Shown: positions 15,976 to 24,575 of the stretch, one piece after another
How the letters are laid out: each line of letters starts with the position of its first letter
How positions within the stretch are numbered: position 1 is the first letter of the stretch
Assembly: GCA_030426395.1 (NCBI GenBank)
Contig: JAUHYE010000030.1
Span: forward strand, 1-32,554
DNA from: Phycisphaerae bacterium
Lineage (GTDB): Bacteria > Planctomycetota > Phycisphaerae > Phycisphaerales > UBA1924
Direction of reading: 5' to 3'
DNA: 32,554 nucleotides
Notes under the pieces: model-generated
The model's input: the letters and a program-made list of their open reading frames with translations, nothing else
What the model was told of the DNA's origin: nothing
Database searches by the model: none
Made by a program: the position numbers and the translations under genes

Positions 15976-17862
15976 CTAGGTCGGGTTCGCGCTGAGCTTC
16001 TTGGCCTCGACGGGCTTCACTTCGGCCTCGACCACGCGGATATGAAGATCCTTGAGCTGGGCCTCGTCGACGCCAGATGGCGCCTCGGTCATCAGGTCCG
16101 CCCCGGTCTGCGTCTTGGGGAAGGCGATGACGTCGCGGATGTTCTCGGTGCCGGCCAGGTGCATCACAAGTCGATCGAGGCCGAAGGCGATGCCGCCGTG
16201 CGGCGGGGCGCCGTAGCGCAGGGCGTCGAGCAGGAAGCCGAACTTGGCCTTGGCCTCTTCTTCACCGAGCCCGAGCAACTGGAAGACCTTCTGCTGCACG
16301 TCGCGCCGGTGGATGCGGATGGAGCCGCCGCCGATCTCGCTGCCGTTGACGACCATGTCGTAGCCATCGCTGAGCACGCCCAGCAGCGTTTGCTTATCCT
16401 CGGGCTTGGCGCTCAGCAGCGTCTCAGCCTGGTCGGCGCGGGGCGCGGTGAAGGGGTGGTGCAGCGCGTAGTACCGTTTCGTCGCCTCATCGTACTCGAA
16501 CATCGGGAAGTCGACGACCCACAGGAACGCCCACTGGTCCTTGCCGATGAGGTCGAGGTCCTTGGCCACTTTCTGGCGCAGCTCGCCGAGGGCCTTGGAG
16601 CAGGTGTTGTACCCGTCGGCACCGAAGATGACGGTGTCGCCGGGCTCCAGGCCCATGCGCTCCTTCAGTTCCGCCGTGATCGGCTCGATGAACCGGGCGA
16701 TGCCGGTCTCGAATCCTTCCGCCGTCACCTTGGTCACGGGCGCGCCGCCGGCCCCGAACTGCTTGACGAACTCGGCATACCCGTCGGTCAGCTTGCGCGT
16801 CAGCTTCTCGGCGCCGCCCGGCACGCGGAAGGCCTTGACGACCCCGCCGTCGCGCGTGGACGGATGCCCGGAGCCCGGGTTCTTCTCGAGCGCCTGAGCA
16901 AAGACCTTGAAGTCGGTCTTCGCCGCCAGGTCGCTGATGTCGACCAGTTCGAGACCATACCGCAGGTCGGGCCGGTCGCTGCCGAAGCGGTCCATCGCCT
17001 CCTGCCACGTCATGCGTTGGAACTTGGGCACCTCGACGCCCAGGACTTCTTTCCAGAGCGTGCGGGCGAAGGCCTCCATGGTCTCGAGGACCTGCTCTCG
17101 GTCGACGAACGCCATCTCGAGGTCGATCTGCGTGAATTCGGCCTGGCGGTCGGCGCGCGGGTCCTCGTCCCTGAAGCAGCGGCAGATCTGCATGTACCGA
17201 TCCGCCCCGGCCACCATGAGGATCTGCTTGAAGAGCTGCGGGCTCTGCGGCAACGCGTAGAACTCGCCGGGTTGCAGGCGGCTGGGCACCAGGAAGTCGC
17301 GGGCGCCCTCGGGCGTGCTGCGGCACAGGTTGGGCGTCTCGACCTCGATGAACCCCAGCGCATCGAAGAAGTCGCGCGCGACTTTCGTGACGCGGTGGCG
17401 CGTGCGCAGCACGTGCTGCATCTTCGGCCGGCGCAGGTCGAGGTAGCGGTGGCGTAACCTGAGTTCCTCGCCGGGAAGGTTCTGCTCGTCGCCGGGCTGG
17501 AAGGGCGGCGTGTCGGCCTTGGCCAGCACTTCCAATTGCTCGACGACCAGCTCGATCTCGCCGGTGGGCAGCTTGGGGTTGGGCCCGCCGTCGCGCTTGC
17601 GGATTTTTCCCTTCACCGCGATGACGTCCTCGGCGCGCAACTTATCCGCGGCCTCGACGATGCCCGCGGGGGCGTCCTCCTTATCGAACACGAGCTGCGT
17701 CAGCCCGGTGTGGTCGCGCAGGTCGATGAAGACCAGGCCCGTGCCGTGGTCGCGGTAGTTGTTGACCCAGCCGGCCAGGGTTGCTGGCTGGCCCGCGTGC
17801 TCGATCCGAAGCTCGCCGCAGGCGGCGGTGCGCTGGAGGCTGGTTTGAAGGGTGGATGACAT
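15976..17862 (-). CDS. aspS: Aspartate-tRNA ligase, bacterial type
   Basis: A 628-residue class II synthetase that charges tRNA-Asp. The N-terminal anticodon-binding OB domain is residues about 14-120 (GWVNNYRDHGTGLVFIDLRD). The catalytic core has motif 2 as CFRDEDPRADRQAEFTQID (229-247) and motif 3 GIAFGLDRLVM ending near residue 567, with Arg564. The extra bacterial insertion domain lies between motifs 2 and 3, giving the normal bacterial length. Whether it is discriminating or also charges tRNA-Asn cannot be settled here. ATG 17862 has GAGGGAG four nt upstream. A strong terminator follows. The tRNA-Asp gene is about 6 kb away on the other strand, so no direct operon link exists. Confidence 0.96.
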   Translation of the reverse strand: MSSTLQTSLQRTAACGELRIEHAGQPATLAGWVNNYRDHGTGLVFIDLRDHTGLTQLVFDKEDAPAGIVEAADKLRAEDVIAVKGKIRKRDGGPNPKLPTGEIELVVEQLEVLAKADTPPFQPGDEQNLPGEELRLRHRYLDLRRPKMQHVLRTRHRVTKVARDFFDALGFIEVETPNLCRSTPEGARDFLVPSRLQPGEFYALPQSPQLFKQILMVAGADRYMQICRCFRDEDPRADRQAEFTQIDLEMAFVDREQVLETMEAFARTLWKEVLGVEVPKFQRMTWQEAMDRFGSDRPDLRYGLELVDISDLAAKTDFKVFAQALEKNPGSGHPSTRDGGVVKAFRVPGGAEKLTRKLTDGYAEFVKQFGAGGAPVTKVTAEGFETGIARFIEPITAELKERMGLEPGDTVIFGADGYNTCSKALGELRQKVAKDLDLIGKDQWAFLWVVDFPMFEYDEATKRYYALHHPFTAPRADQAETLLSAKPEDKQTLLGVLSDGYDMVVNGSEIGGGSIRIHRRDVQQKVFQLLGLGEEEAKAKFGFLLDALRYGAPPHGGIAFGLDRLVMHLAGTENIRDVIAFPKTQTGADLMTEAPSGVDEAQLKDLHIRVVEAEVKPVEAKKLSANPT

Positions 17863-18057
17863 GAAACTCCCTCGTTGGAATGCCCCGGCCGTCCCGTCTC
17901 GATCGGGCGTCGGGCGGCAACTGTAGGGGATCGGGCGGCGAGGCCCTGGCGCGAGCCTGGGCTCTTCTCGAGAGATTGAACGTGGGAGGTCGCCGTTTCT
18001 GCCACCGGGCGTTTGTTCGGGGAATGGCGTCTCTGCTCGGGGTCGGCCCCGGCCGCC

Positions 18058-19254
18058 TCACTCGAAGCCAAGCTCCTCGAGCACCTCGTCGATGGGGCGG
18101 ACCGTCTGGACCGGGAGCCAGTGCTCGAACAGGGGGCGGCGCTCCTTGCCCCACTCGGGCAGGAGGGCGGCGATCAGGGCCGGGCGGCGGCCGACGAATC
18201 GCAGGGCCTCCCAGCGCTCCTCGTCGGTGCCCTCGCGCAGGCGCTGGCGGCAGGCCTCGACCAGCTCGTCGCCCTGGAGCAGGGCGAACAGGGCCGCGTC
18301 GCGGGCCCGGGCCACCGCCTCGTCACGCGGCCGCAGCGACTCCAGCGGGGCGAGCAGGCTCGCGGGCAAGGCCGAGTGTTGCGCGATCCATCGCAGCACC
18401 CGTGCCGCCTCGGCTCGCACGCCCGCGTCGTCGTCGTCGAGCAGGGCGACGAAGGCCTCGCCGTCGCCGTGCCCGCGTCGCAGGTGCGCGAACACGGCCT
18501 GCGTCGCCGCACGGCGGACGCGCGGGTCTTCGTCCCGCGCGGCGGCGACGGCAGTTGGCAGCGTCGACGCCGGATCGTGCCGATCGCAGGAGAGGCCCGC
18601 CGCCGTGTGCCGGGCGCCGGGATCCGGATGGACGAACAGCGGCGGCATCGCCACGGCGACGCGGGCGCTGAAGGCCGGGTCGACCTCCGGCCGGTTGTGC
18701 AGCGACAGGATGCGAAGGTCCAGCGGGTCGACCGCTTCGGAGCGGCCGCGTGCGTTTGCCTCTTCGATCCGCCGGATCGCGCCCTCGGCCAGCGTCCGCG
18801 TATCGGCGACGCTGTACTGGATGGTGCCGGTGGTCGAGGGGATGCCGATGCGGCCCTGCACGATGTCGCGGGCGTAGCGATCGTTCCAGTTCGCGTGCAG
18901 GTGGGCGATGGTCGCGTCGGACAGGCGGTCGTACACGCGGCGGGCGTTGCCGAAGACTAGCGGCTCGACGAGGATCGCGATGCCAAGCACCGCCAGCGGC
19001 AGCCACGCGGGCCGGCGCTTGCGGCGGAAGAGCTGCATGCGCTTGCGTGCCGCATGGCCGCACTCGGGGCAGGTCACCGGCTCGTACGCGTCGCCTTGAC
19101 GCTCCACCCCCGGCAGCCCCGCCATGGCGTACCGGCACGCGGGGCACGCTGGCTCGGTGGAGCGTTTGCCGTTGCGGAACAGAAGGAAGCCGGCCACGAA
19201 GAGCAGCAGGCCGACACATGAGACGCCGATGCTGATGAGGTCGGCGAGCGCCAC
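18058..19254 (-). CDS. Membrane zinc-ribbon protein with HEAT-like repeats
   Basis: A 398-residue hypothetical. Helix one is residues 5-27. A zinc ribbon follows with Cys37-Cys40 (CPAC) and Cys62-Cys65 (CPEC), then a second helix at about 83-102, so the ribbon should sit in the cytoplasm between the helices. The second half has HEAT-like helices such as DPRVRRAATQAVFAHLRRG and DAGVRAEAARVLRWIAQH, ending ELGFE. GTG 19254 is used because the lipid kinase stop is only 3 nt upstream, indicating an operon. No enzyme motif. It may act as a scaffold or assembly factor, but that is inference. Confidence 0.72.
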   Translation of the reverse strand: MALADLISIGVSCVGLLLFVAGFLLFRNGKRSTEPACPACRYAMAGLPGVERQGDAYEPVTCPECGHAARKRMQLFRRKRRPAWLPLAVLGIAILVEPLVFGNARRVYDRLSDATIAHLHANWNDRYARDIVQGRIGIPSTTGTIQYSVADTRTLAEGAIRRIEEANARGRSEAVDPLDLRILSLHNRPEVDPAFSARVAVAMPPLFVHPDPGARHTAAGLSCDRHDPASTLPTAVAAARDEDPRVRRAATQAVFAHLRRGHGDGEAFVALLDDDDAGVRAEAARVLRWIAQHSALPASLLAPLESLRPRDEAVARARDAALFALLQGDELVEACRQRLREGTDEERWEALRFVGRRPALIAALLPEWGKERRPLFEHWLPVQTVRPIDEVLEELGFE

Positions 19255-19257
19255 GGC

Positions 19258-20256
19258 CTACCCGCCCGCCATCGCCGGCTTGGCCTTGGCCCGTGGCTCG
19301 TTCGCCGCCGGCATGATCAGCGGCAGCGCGCTGGGCATCGTCTCGATCACCATCGTGTCCTTGGCGTCACACGCCACGCGCTCGATCTCGCCGTCGATCT
19401 GGAGGGCCTCCATCATTTCGGCCTTGGGATCGTGGTCGTGCATGGTGAACTCGATGCGCTTGCCCTGGGCGTAGCGGGCCTGGGGGTGGCGCACGTGCAG
19501 GCCGAGGCGGGCCATGCTGGCCCAGCCCAGCAGGCTGGCCGTGGTGCTGGCGGGCAGGAAGACCGCGTCGAGCAGGCCGTCGGTGCGGCTGGCTTTGCGG
19601 GCAAGATTGAGCCGCAGCGGGTAGCGCGGGCCGAGGGCGACGATGAGGCAGCCGCGGCGGTTCTCGGCGAGCTGCTGGCCGTCGACGGTGACGCTCAGGC
19701 GGCCGACCTTCGGGCGCAGCGCACGGGTGATGGTGGGCACCACGTAATCGAGCTTGCTCGTCGTGCCCACGCGAGCGCGGGCGACGCGGTGCAGCACGGC
19801 GGCGTCGGGGCCTGTGGTGAGCATCAGCGCGAAGGGCGTGCCGGGGCGACCATCGGGATGGTGGACGATGCCCAGGTCGCTGCGCGTAGTGGGGGCGCCG
19901 TCTCGGAACGCCTCGAGCGATGCCAGCACGCGCGAGACGCGGGGCGTGAGGCCGAGTTCCTTCGCCACGACGTTCTCGGTGCCCAGGGGGGCGATGAGCG
20001 TTGGCACGCCCCGGCCGTTCTTGGCGGTGGTCAGCGCGGTCAGGGCGTGGTGCACGGTTCCGTCGCCGCCGACGATTACGACCGCGTCCAGCGCGTCCAG
20101 GGCGCCGTCGGTGAGGGCGAGGTCGAGGGGCAGGTCAACGATGTCCAGCCACTCGAGCGGCTCGGCCCGGGCCCGCAGGCGGGACACGAAATCGGGCCCC
20201 CGGCCCTTGCCCGAGTAGCGATTGTGTACAAGGCCGACGCGGAGGGTTTCACCCAT
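19258..20256 (-). CDS. Diacylglycerol kinase-family lipid kinase
   Basis: A 332-residue cytoplasmic or membrane-associated lipid kinase of the DAGK/YegS/sphingosine kinase family, which phosphorylates a lipid alcohol using ATP. The N-terminal NRYSGKGRG (residues 12-20) fits the nucleotide-binding start. The signature VIVGGDGTVHHAL has GGDGT at 63-67. The next motif is PLGTENVVAKELGL (90-103), and DGLLDAVFL sits in the C-terminal beta domain. Length is typical. The lipid substrate is unknown. It precedes the zinc-ribbon/HEAT gene by 3 nt and is 25 bp downstream of the DUF4034-like gene, so the three genes likely form an operon. Confidence 0.88.
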   Translation of the reverse strand: MGETLRVGLVHNRYSGKGRGPDFVSRLRARAEPLEWLDIVDLPLDLALTDGALDALDAVVIVGGDGTVHHALTALTTAKNGRGVPTLIAPLGTENVVAKELGLTPRVSRVLASLEAFRDGAPTTRSDLGIVHHPDGRPGTPFALMLTTGPDAAVLHRVARARVGTTSKLDYVVPTITRALRPKVGRLSVTVDGQQLAENRRGCLIVALGPRYPLRLNLARKASRTDGLLDAVFLPASTTASLLGWASMARLGLHVRHPQARYAQGKRIEFTMHDHDPKAEMMEALQIDGEIERVACDAKDTMVIETMPSALPLIMPAANEPRAKAKPAMAGG

Positions 20257-20281
20257 GGGGCACAGGATAGGGGTTGAGCCG

Positions 20282-21259
20282 TCAGGGTACTTGCAACCAG
20301 TTCTTGAAGTCTTGGAAGGCCGCCTCGGGGCCGGCCTGGTACCTCGTCCAGGGCGTCAGCGTGATGCGGCCGTCGAGCCAGCCGTAGAGCATCAGGGCGC
20401 GTTCGGGATCGTTGATGTCGCTCATGGCGTCCATCATGATGTTCGCGGATCGGGGTGTCAGGGCATCGGGGGTGAATGCGGGATTGGGGGTTGCCAGAGT
20501 GGCAAACGTCCGGTCGAACGCCTCGATGAATTCCGCCTTGACCTCGGGCTGGGCCAGGTGCTTGTCGGCGAGTTCGTGTTCGTTCTGGGCGGCCAGCATC
20601 CCGACAACTTCCTGGTGGGCTTGCACGATCAGGATGGCCAGGTTGCCGCTTGTCGGGTGGCGTTCGAGCGTCTGGCGGGCGAAGGCGAAGAGGGCTTCGT
20701 CGGATCCACCCCATTTGGCGGTGATCATCTCGAAGTAGCCCAGGTGTCCGCCAACATGCGTCGGATCGAGCTCGGTGATCCGTGCGAACCGCTGGCCGCC
20801 TTCTTGGGCCCGGCCGGTCGCACGATCGATCGTCAGCCGCTCGGCGAGCGGGAGCGGGTCGTTCGGAGCAAGTTCGCTGGCTGCCTCGAGCAACCGGTCC
20901 GCGACGGACAGGCGTTGCATGAAGGTTTCGGCGGCCTGCTGGGACACCGTGTCGGCAAAGCCGGTGCCCCGGGCTTCCCACGCCCAGATGATCGCATGCG
21001 CACCCCCGGCAAGGTACCCGTCGGACTCGTTCGGGTAGGCCTCGCGCCACGCTCGCGTGGCCAAGGGCTCGCCACGCATCACCGACTGCAGGTTGTTGAA
21101 CACGAACTGCCGCCTGTCGGAGGTGCCCGCTGAGGCCATCTGAGCACGAGCGGGTTCGAAGTCACCACGCTCTAAGGCGTCCATGGCCCGTTTCAGGGCA
21201 GCGTCACCGAGTGTGGGATCGATGTTGCGAGAGCCGAAGAGCTTGCGGAGGAACTTCAC
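20282..21259 (-). CDS. Helical-repeat protein, DUF4034-like
   Basis: A 325-residue cytoplasmic protein with tetratricopeptide-like helices throughout. The pattern YPNESDGYLAGGAHAIIWAW followed by EARG recalls DUF4034 proteins, where a serine-rich turn and a Trp-Arg-Gly motif recur; this assignment is tentative. There is no signal peptide and no catalytic motif. I chose GTG 21259 because AAGGA lies about 9 nt upstream and the protein then begins with a normal basic start (KFLRKLFGSR); the longer frame to 21373 is low-quality sequence. Likely first gene of the unit with the lipid kinase. Function unknown. Confidence 0.68.
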   Translation of the reverse strand: MKFLRKLFGSRNIDPTLGDAALKRAMDALERGDFEPARAQMASAGTSDRRQFVFNNLQSVMRGEPLATRAWREAYPNESDGYLAGGAHAIIWAWEARGTGFADTVSQQAAETFMQRLSVADRLLEAASELAPNDPLPLAERLTIDRATGRAQEGGQRFARITELDPTHVGGHLGYFEMITAKWGGSDEALFAFARQTLERHPTSGNLAILIVQAHQEVVGMLAAQNEHELADKHLAQPEVKAEFIEAFDRTFATLATPNPAFTPDALTPRSANIMMDAMSDINDPERALMLYGWLDGRITLTPWTRYQAGPEAAFQDFKNWLQVP

Positions 21260-21451
21260 TCGGGATCCTTTCTGGTCTTTGGCTCCGGCCGTCGGCGATG
21301 GTACCCGTGCTCGGCACTCGTGCCAGCCACAGGCGACGCGGCCGGCGGACTCGCGGCATATCCTCCCAACCACCTGCCATGATGCGAAGTGCTTGGTTTT
21401 TGGGCGGGTATTCGACGGTTTCGTGCTCGTTCCACCGAGTCAGGAGCTTCC

Positions 21452-22606
21452 ATGGCCCAGCCACTCGGCGCTGCCACCACCGAATTCGAGAAGGCCGACC
21501 GCTGCGGCGCCCTCGACCACCGCCCCCGCGTCCTGCTTGGCAAGATGGGCCTGGACGGCCACGACCGGGGTGTGAAGGTCATCGCCCGGGCGATGCGCGA
21601 CTCGGGCGTGCACGTGATCTACAGCGGCCTCTGGCAGACGCCCAAGAGCCTGGCCATCAGCGCCCGCGACGAGGACGTGGACGTCATCGCCGCCAGCATG
21701 ATGAGCAACAGCCACTTGACGCTCGGCCCCAACCTGCTCAAGGCGCTCCAGAGCGTCGGCCGAGGCGATATCCCCGTGCACATGGGCGGCATCCTGCCCC
21801 AGGAAGACCTGCCAGCGCTGAAGGAAGCCGGTATCGCCCGGTGCTTCACGACCGGCGTTGGTCTCATCGACATCGTCGAGGCCGCCGCGTCGACGGTGAG
21901 CGCGTACGACCAGGAGGTGCCCGGCGGGCACGCGACGGCTCAATTGGCCCGAGACATCTCGCTGGCCCACCTTGAGCGGCCTGTTCGCAAGAACGCCGTG
22001 CGGCGCAGGCCCAAACGTGTAATTGGCATCACCGGCTCGCCCGGCGCGGGCAAGAGCACGCTGGTGGCGCAACTCGTGGCCGAGCACGCGAGGCGGGCCG
22101 AAGAAGACCCGAGCCTGGGCCGGTGCGCGGTTGTGGCGTTCGACCCCATGAGCCCCATCACCGGCGGCGCGCTGCTGGGAGATCGCCTGCGTGTCGACTT
22201 CAACCGACTGGGCGAGGCGGCGTACTACCGCTCGCTCGCCATCCGCGGCGAGGACTACCACGCGCTGCAGGATGTCACCGACCTCATCGGCGGCGCGTGC
22301 GAGGGGCCCGAGGCGTACGACACGTTGTTCATCGAGACGGTGGGGGCGGGCCAGAACGAGACCCGCATCCGAGACCACGTCGACAAGACCGTCGTGGTGC
22401 TCACTCCCGGCATGGGAGACGCCGTGCAGATGGACAAGGCGGGCATCCTCGAGATTGCCGACCTGTTCGTGTGCAACAAGGCAGACCACCCCGGCGAGAA
22501 CGAACTGGTGCGGGACCTGCGGGACATCGCCGGCCGCCGGGCGATCCTCGAGACCGTGGCCACCCACGGCAAGGGCATCGCCGAACTGCTCGACGCGTTG
22601 GCGTAA
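21452..22606 (+). CDS. B12-binding domain fused to MeaB/ArgK-type GTPase
   Basis: A 384-residue fusion. Residues about 24-155 are a cobalamin-binding domain of the acyl-CoA mutase small-subunit type: RVLLGKMGLDGHDRG has His37 as the cobalt ligand in DxHxxG, and HMGGILPQEDL fits the GG strand. Residues about 185-384 are the chaperone GTPase: Walker A GSPGAGKST (195-203), FDPMSPITGGALLGDR (230-245), ETVGAGQNE (295-303) and NKAD (342-345). IcmF joins the same two modules to a mutase core; here the core is absent. The gene product probably loads or protects B12 on a separate mutase large subunit, not present here. ATG 21452 has AGGAG 5 nt upstream. Confidence 0.9.
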   Translation: MAQPLGAATTEFEKADRCGALDHRPRVLLGKMGLDGHDRGVKVIARAMRDSGVHVIYSGLWQTPKSLAISARDEDVDVIAASMMSNSHLTLGPNLLKALQSVGRGDIPVHMGGILPQEDLPALKEAGIARCFTTGVGLIDIVEAAASTVSAYDQEVPGGHATAQLARDISLAHLERPVRKNAVRRRPKRVIGITGSPGAGKSTLVAQLVAEHARRAEEDPSLGRCAVVAFDPMSPITGGALLGDRLRVDFNRLGEAAYYRSLAIRGEDYHALQDVTDLIGGACEGPEAYDTLFIETVGAGQNETRIRDHVDKTVVVLTPGMGDAVQMDKAGILEIADLFVCNKADHPGENELVRDLRDIAGRRAILETVATHGKGIAELLDALA

Positions 22607-22658
22607 CGCCGGATCGGGCTCAAGCGGGCCGGACAACATCCCGATAACCGTCTTGGAA

Positions 22659-22675
22659 CCCGGCAAAACGCCGGG
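22659..22675 (+). promoter_or_regulatory. Perfect hairpin upstream of the FG-GAP gene
   Basis: CCCGGC (22659-22664), loop AAAAC, GCCGGG (22670-22675). No T-run follows, so it is not a standard terminator. It lies about 27 bp before the ribosome site of the next gene and could be a leader element. Confidence 0.3.
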
Positions 22676-22715
22676 GCGCCAGCGTGCGTATAGCCTTAGA
22701 CCGGAGGAGACTGTG

Positions 22716-24272
22716 ATGAGCAAGGCCAGGATGTTGTTTGGGTGTGTGGGGTTGGCGTGCGCCGCAGGTGCATTGGCGCAGGGCGTCCACTACGCCGACA
22801 TGACCGATGCCTGCGGCATCGACTTCACGCACGAGCAGGCCGCCTGGCCCGTGCCGCCGCTGTTCCCCGGGCAGAACGAGCGCTTCGGCGTAGGCGCAGC
22901 CATCGGCGACTTCGACAACGACGGGTTCTACGACGTCTACATCCCAAACTCCGCGGGCTATGCCAACCACCTGTACCGCAACGACGGAGATGGCACGTTC
23001 ACAGAAGTGGCCGCCGCCGCGGGTGTCGATCACGTCGCGGGCTTCAGCAAGCAGGCCCTCTGGCTCGATCTCAACAACGACGGCTTCGACGATCTGATCG
23101 TGTTCAACGATTCATCGATCTTCGATGAGAGCTTCCCCACCAGTCGCATCTACCGCAACGACGGCGATGGCACCTTTACCGACATGACCGCCGCCAGCGG
23201 CTTTGCCCCCTACGACGCCACGCACGGCGGCGCGACGGCCGGCGACATCGATAACGACGGCGACCTGGACATCTTCGTCGGCGGCTGGTACGAGCAGTAC
23301 CGATACCTCTACCGCAACGACGGCAACTTCCGCTTCACGGAGATCACCGACGAGGTTGGCGGGTTCCCAACTGACGACCGCTTCCACTGGCAGCCGGTAA
23401 TGCTCGATCTGAATGACGACGGGCTGATCGACCTGTTCGCGGCCATCGACTTTGCCGAGGACTACGGCCTGCGTAACAACGGCGACGGCACGTTTACCAA
23501 CATGAGCGACGCGTGGAACCTCACGCACGTAGCCAACGACATGGGCGTGGCTGTTGGTGATGTTGACGGCAACGGCGCGCTGGATCTGTACACCACGAAC
23601 ATGGGCTTCAGCCCGTTCAACTCGAACGACGAACCTGGTCCGAATGCTCTGTACATGAACGACGGCACGGGCGTGTGCCAGCAACTGGCCACAGAAGCCG
23701 GTGTTGATAAGACGCACTTTAGCTGGGGCACATGGCTGTGGGATGCCGACCTCGACGGTCTGCTCGACCTCATGGCCGTCAACGGCTGGGTGCAGCCCGA
23801 GTGGCACACGCGAGCGGTGTTCTTCCGCGGCGTGGGCAACGGGCGATTCCAGGATGCCGGCCAGGGCAGCGGGCTCGACCACAAGGGCGATACCCGCGGG
23901 CTTGCGCCGGGCGACCTGGATAACGACGGTGACATCGACATTGTCCTGAGCGACGTGTACGGGCGGGCCATCGTCCTGCGCAACGATACCGAGCGGAACG
24001 GCAACGCGTGGCTACGCGTGAAGGCCCAGGGCACCGTGAGCAACCGCAACGGCGTGGGCAGCAAGGTCTGGGTGACCGTGGGCGACAAGACCTGGCGCAG
24101 CGACATCTTCGTCGGCGGTAGCTTCTACAGCGCTCCGCCGCTGGAGGCTCACTTCGGTCTGGGCGCCACCGACACCATCGACGAGCTTCGCGTGTGGTTC
24201 CCCAGCGGCCGCGAGGTTGTGATGGAAGACGTGGACGCGAATCAGGTCATCACGGTCGTCGAGCCGCGATAG
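22716..24272 (+). CDS. Secreted FG-GAP/VCBS repeat protein with ASPIC/UnbV domain
   Basis: A 518-residue exported protein. Residues 1-22 are a signal peptide ending ALAQ. The body is a beta-propeller-like set of FG-GAP repeats, each with a calcium loop, for example DFDNDGFYDVYIPN, DLNNDGFDDLIVFN, DIDNDGDLDIFVGG, DLNDDGLIDLFAA and DLDNDGDIDIVLSD. The C-terminal 90 residues match the ASPIC/UnbV domain (NRNGVGSKVWVTVGD, HFGLGATDTIDELRVWFPSG). Proteins of this type bind calcium and glycans or other proteins at the surface. ATG 22716 has GGAGGA 7 nt upstream; GTG 22713 is an alternative. The stop is followed directly by the GTG of the next gene. Confidence 0.9.
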   Translation: MSKARMLFGCVGLACAAGALAQGVHYADMTDACGIDFTHEQAAWPVPPLFPGQNERFGVGAAIGDFDNDGFYDVYIPNSAGYANHLYRNDGDGTFTEVAAAAGVDHVAGFSKQALWLDLNNDGFDDLIVFNDSSIFDESFPTSRIYRNDGDGTFTDMTAASGFAPYDATHGGATAGDIDNDGDLDIFVGGWYEQYRYLYRNDGNFRFTEITDEVGGFPTDDRFHWQPVMLDLNDDGLIDLFAAIDFAEDYGLRNNGDGTFTNMSDAWNLTHVANDMGVAVGDVDGNGALDLYTTNMGFSPFNSNDEPGPNALYMNDGTGVCQQLATEAGVDKTHFSWGTWLWDADLDGLLDLMAVNGWVQPEWHTRAVFFRGVGNGRFQDAGQGSGLDHKGDTRGLAPGDLDNDGDIDIVLSDVYGRAIVLRNDTERNGNAWLRVKAQGTVSNRNGVGSKVWVTVGDKTWRSDIFVGGSFYSAPPLEAHFGLGATDTIDELRVWFPSGREVVMEDVDANQVITVVEPR

Positions 24273-24575
24273 GTGCACGAGAACCAGAAACTCGTCGTGC
24301 TCGCGGCGGTGCTGCTGTGGTACGCCGCGTGGGGAGCGTACACCTTCATTGTGTACGGCCTGGACAAACGCTCCGCCACACGCAGCCATCGCCGGACGCC
24401 GGAAGCCAGGCTTCGCAAACTGGAATTGCTGGGTGGCGCGTTCGGCGCCGCCATCGCGCAACGCGCGTTCCGCCACAAGACGAGCAAGCCGGGGTTCCGG
24501 GCACTGACGCTGCTCATCGCTGCCGTGCACGGCGCTGTGCTGTGCGGCATCGGCTGGTGGGTGTTCGCCGCCTAG
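24273..24575 (+). CDS. DUF1294 small membrane protein
   Basis: A 100-residue protein with two hydrophobic segments (residues about 7-28 and 76-98). The conserved middle, YGLDKRSATRSHRRTPEARL, and LLGGAFGAAIAQRAFRHKTSK match DUF1294, whose function is unknown. GTG 24273 starts right after the preceding TAG with no gap, suggesting coupling. Its own TAG lies in a CTAG palindrome that also supplies the stop of the convergent efflux gene. Confidence 0.85.
   Translation: MHENQKLVVLAAVLLWYAAWGAYTFIVYGLDKRSATRSHRRTPEARLRKLELLGGAFGAAIAQRAFRHKTSKPGFRALTLLIAAVHGAVLCGIGWWVFAA
24572..24575. other. Interlocked convergent stop codons (CTAG)
   Basis: The plus-strand TAG (24573-24575) and the minus-strand TAG (24574-24572) share a CTAG palindrome. 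No terminator fits between the genes. Confidence 0.9.

Noticed and set aside
15670-17457. A 595-codon plus-strand open frame
   Set aside because: Antisense to aspS, which is unmistakable.
22659-22675. The hairpin as part of a c-di-GMP or cobalamin riboswitch
   Set aside because: Only one short stem is visible and the conserved bases of those riboswitches are not found around it.
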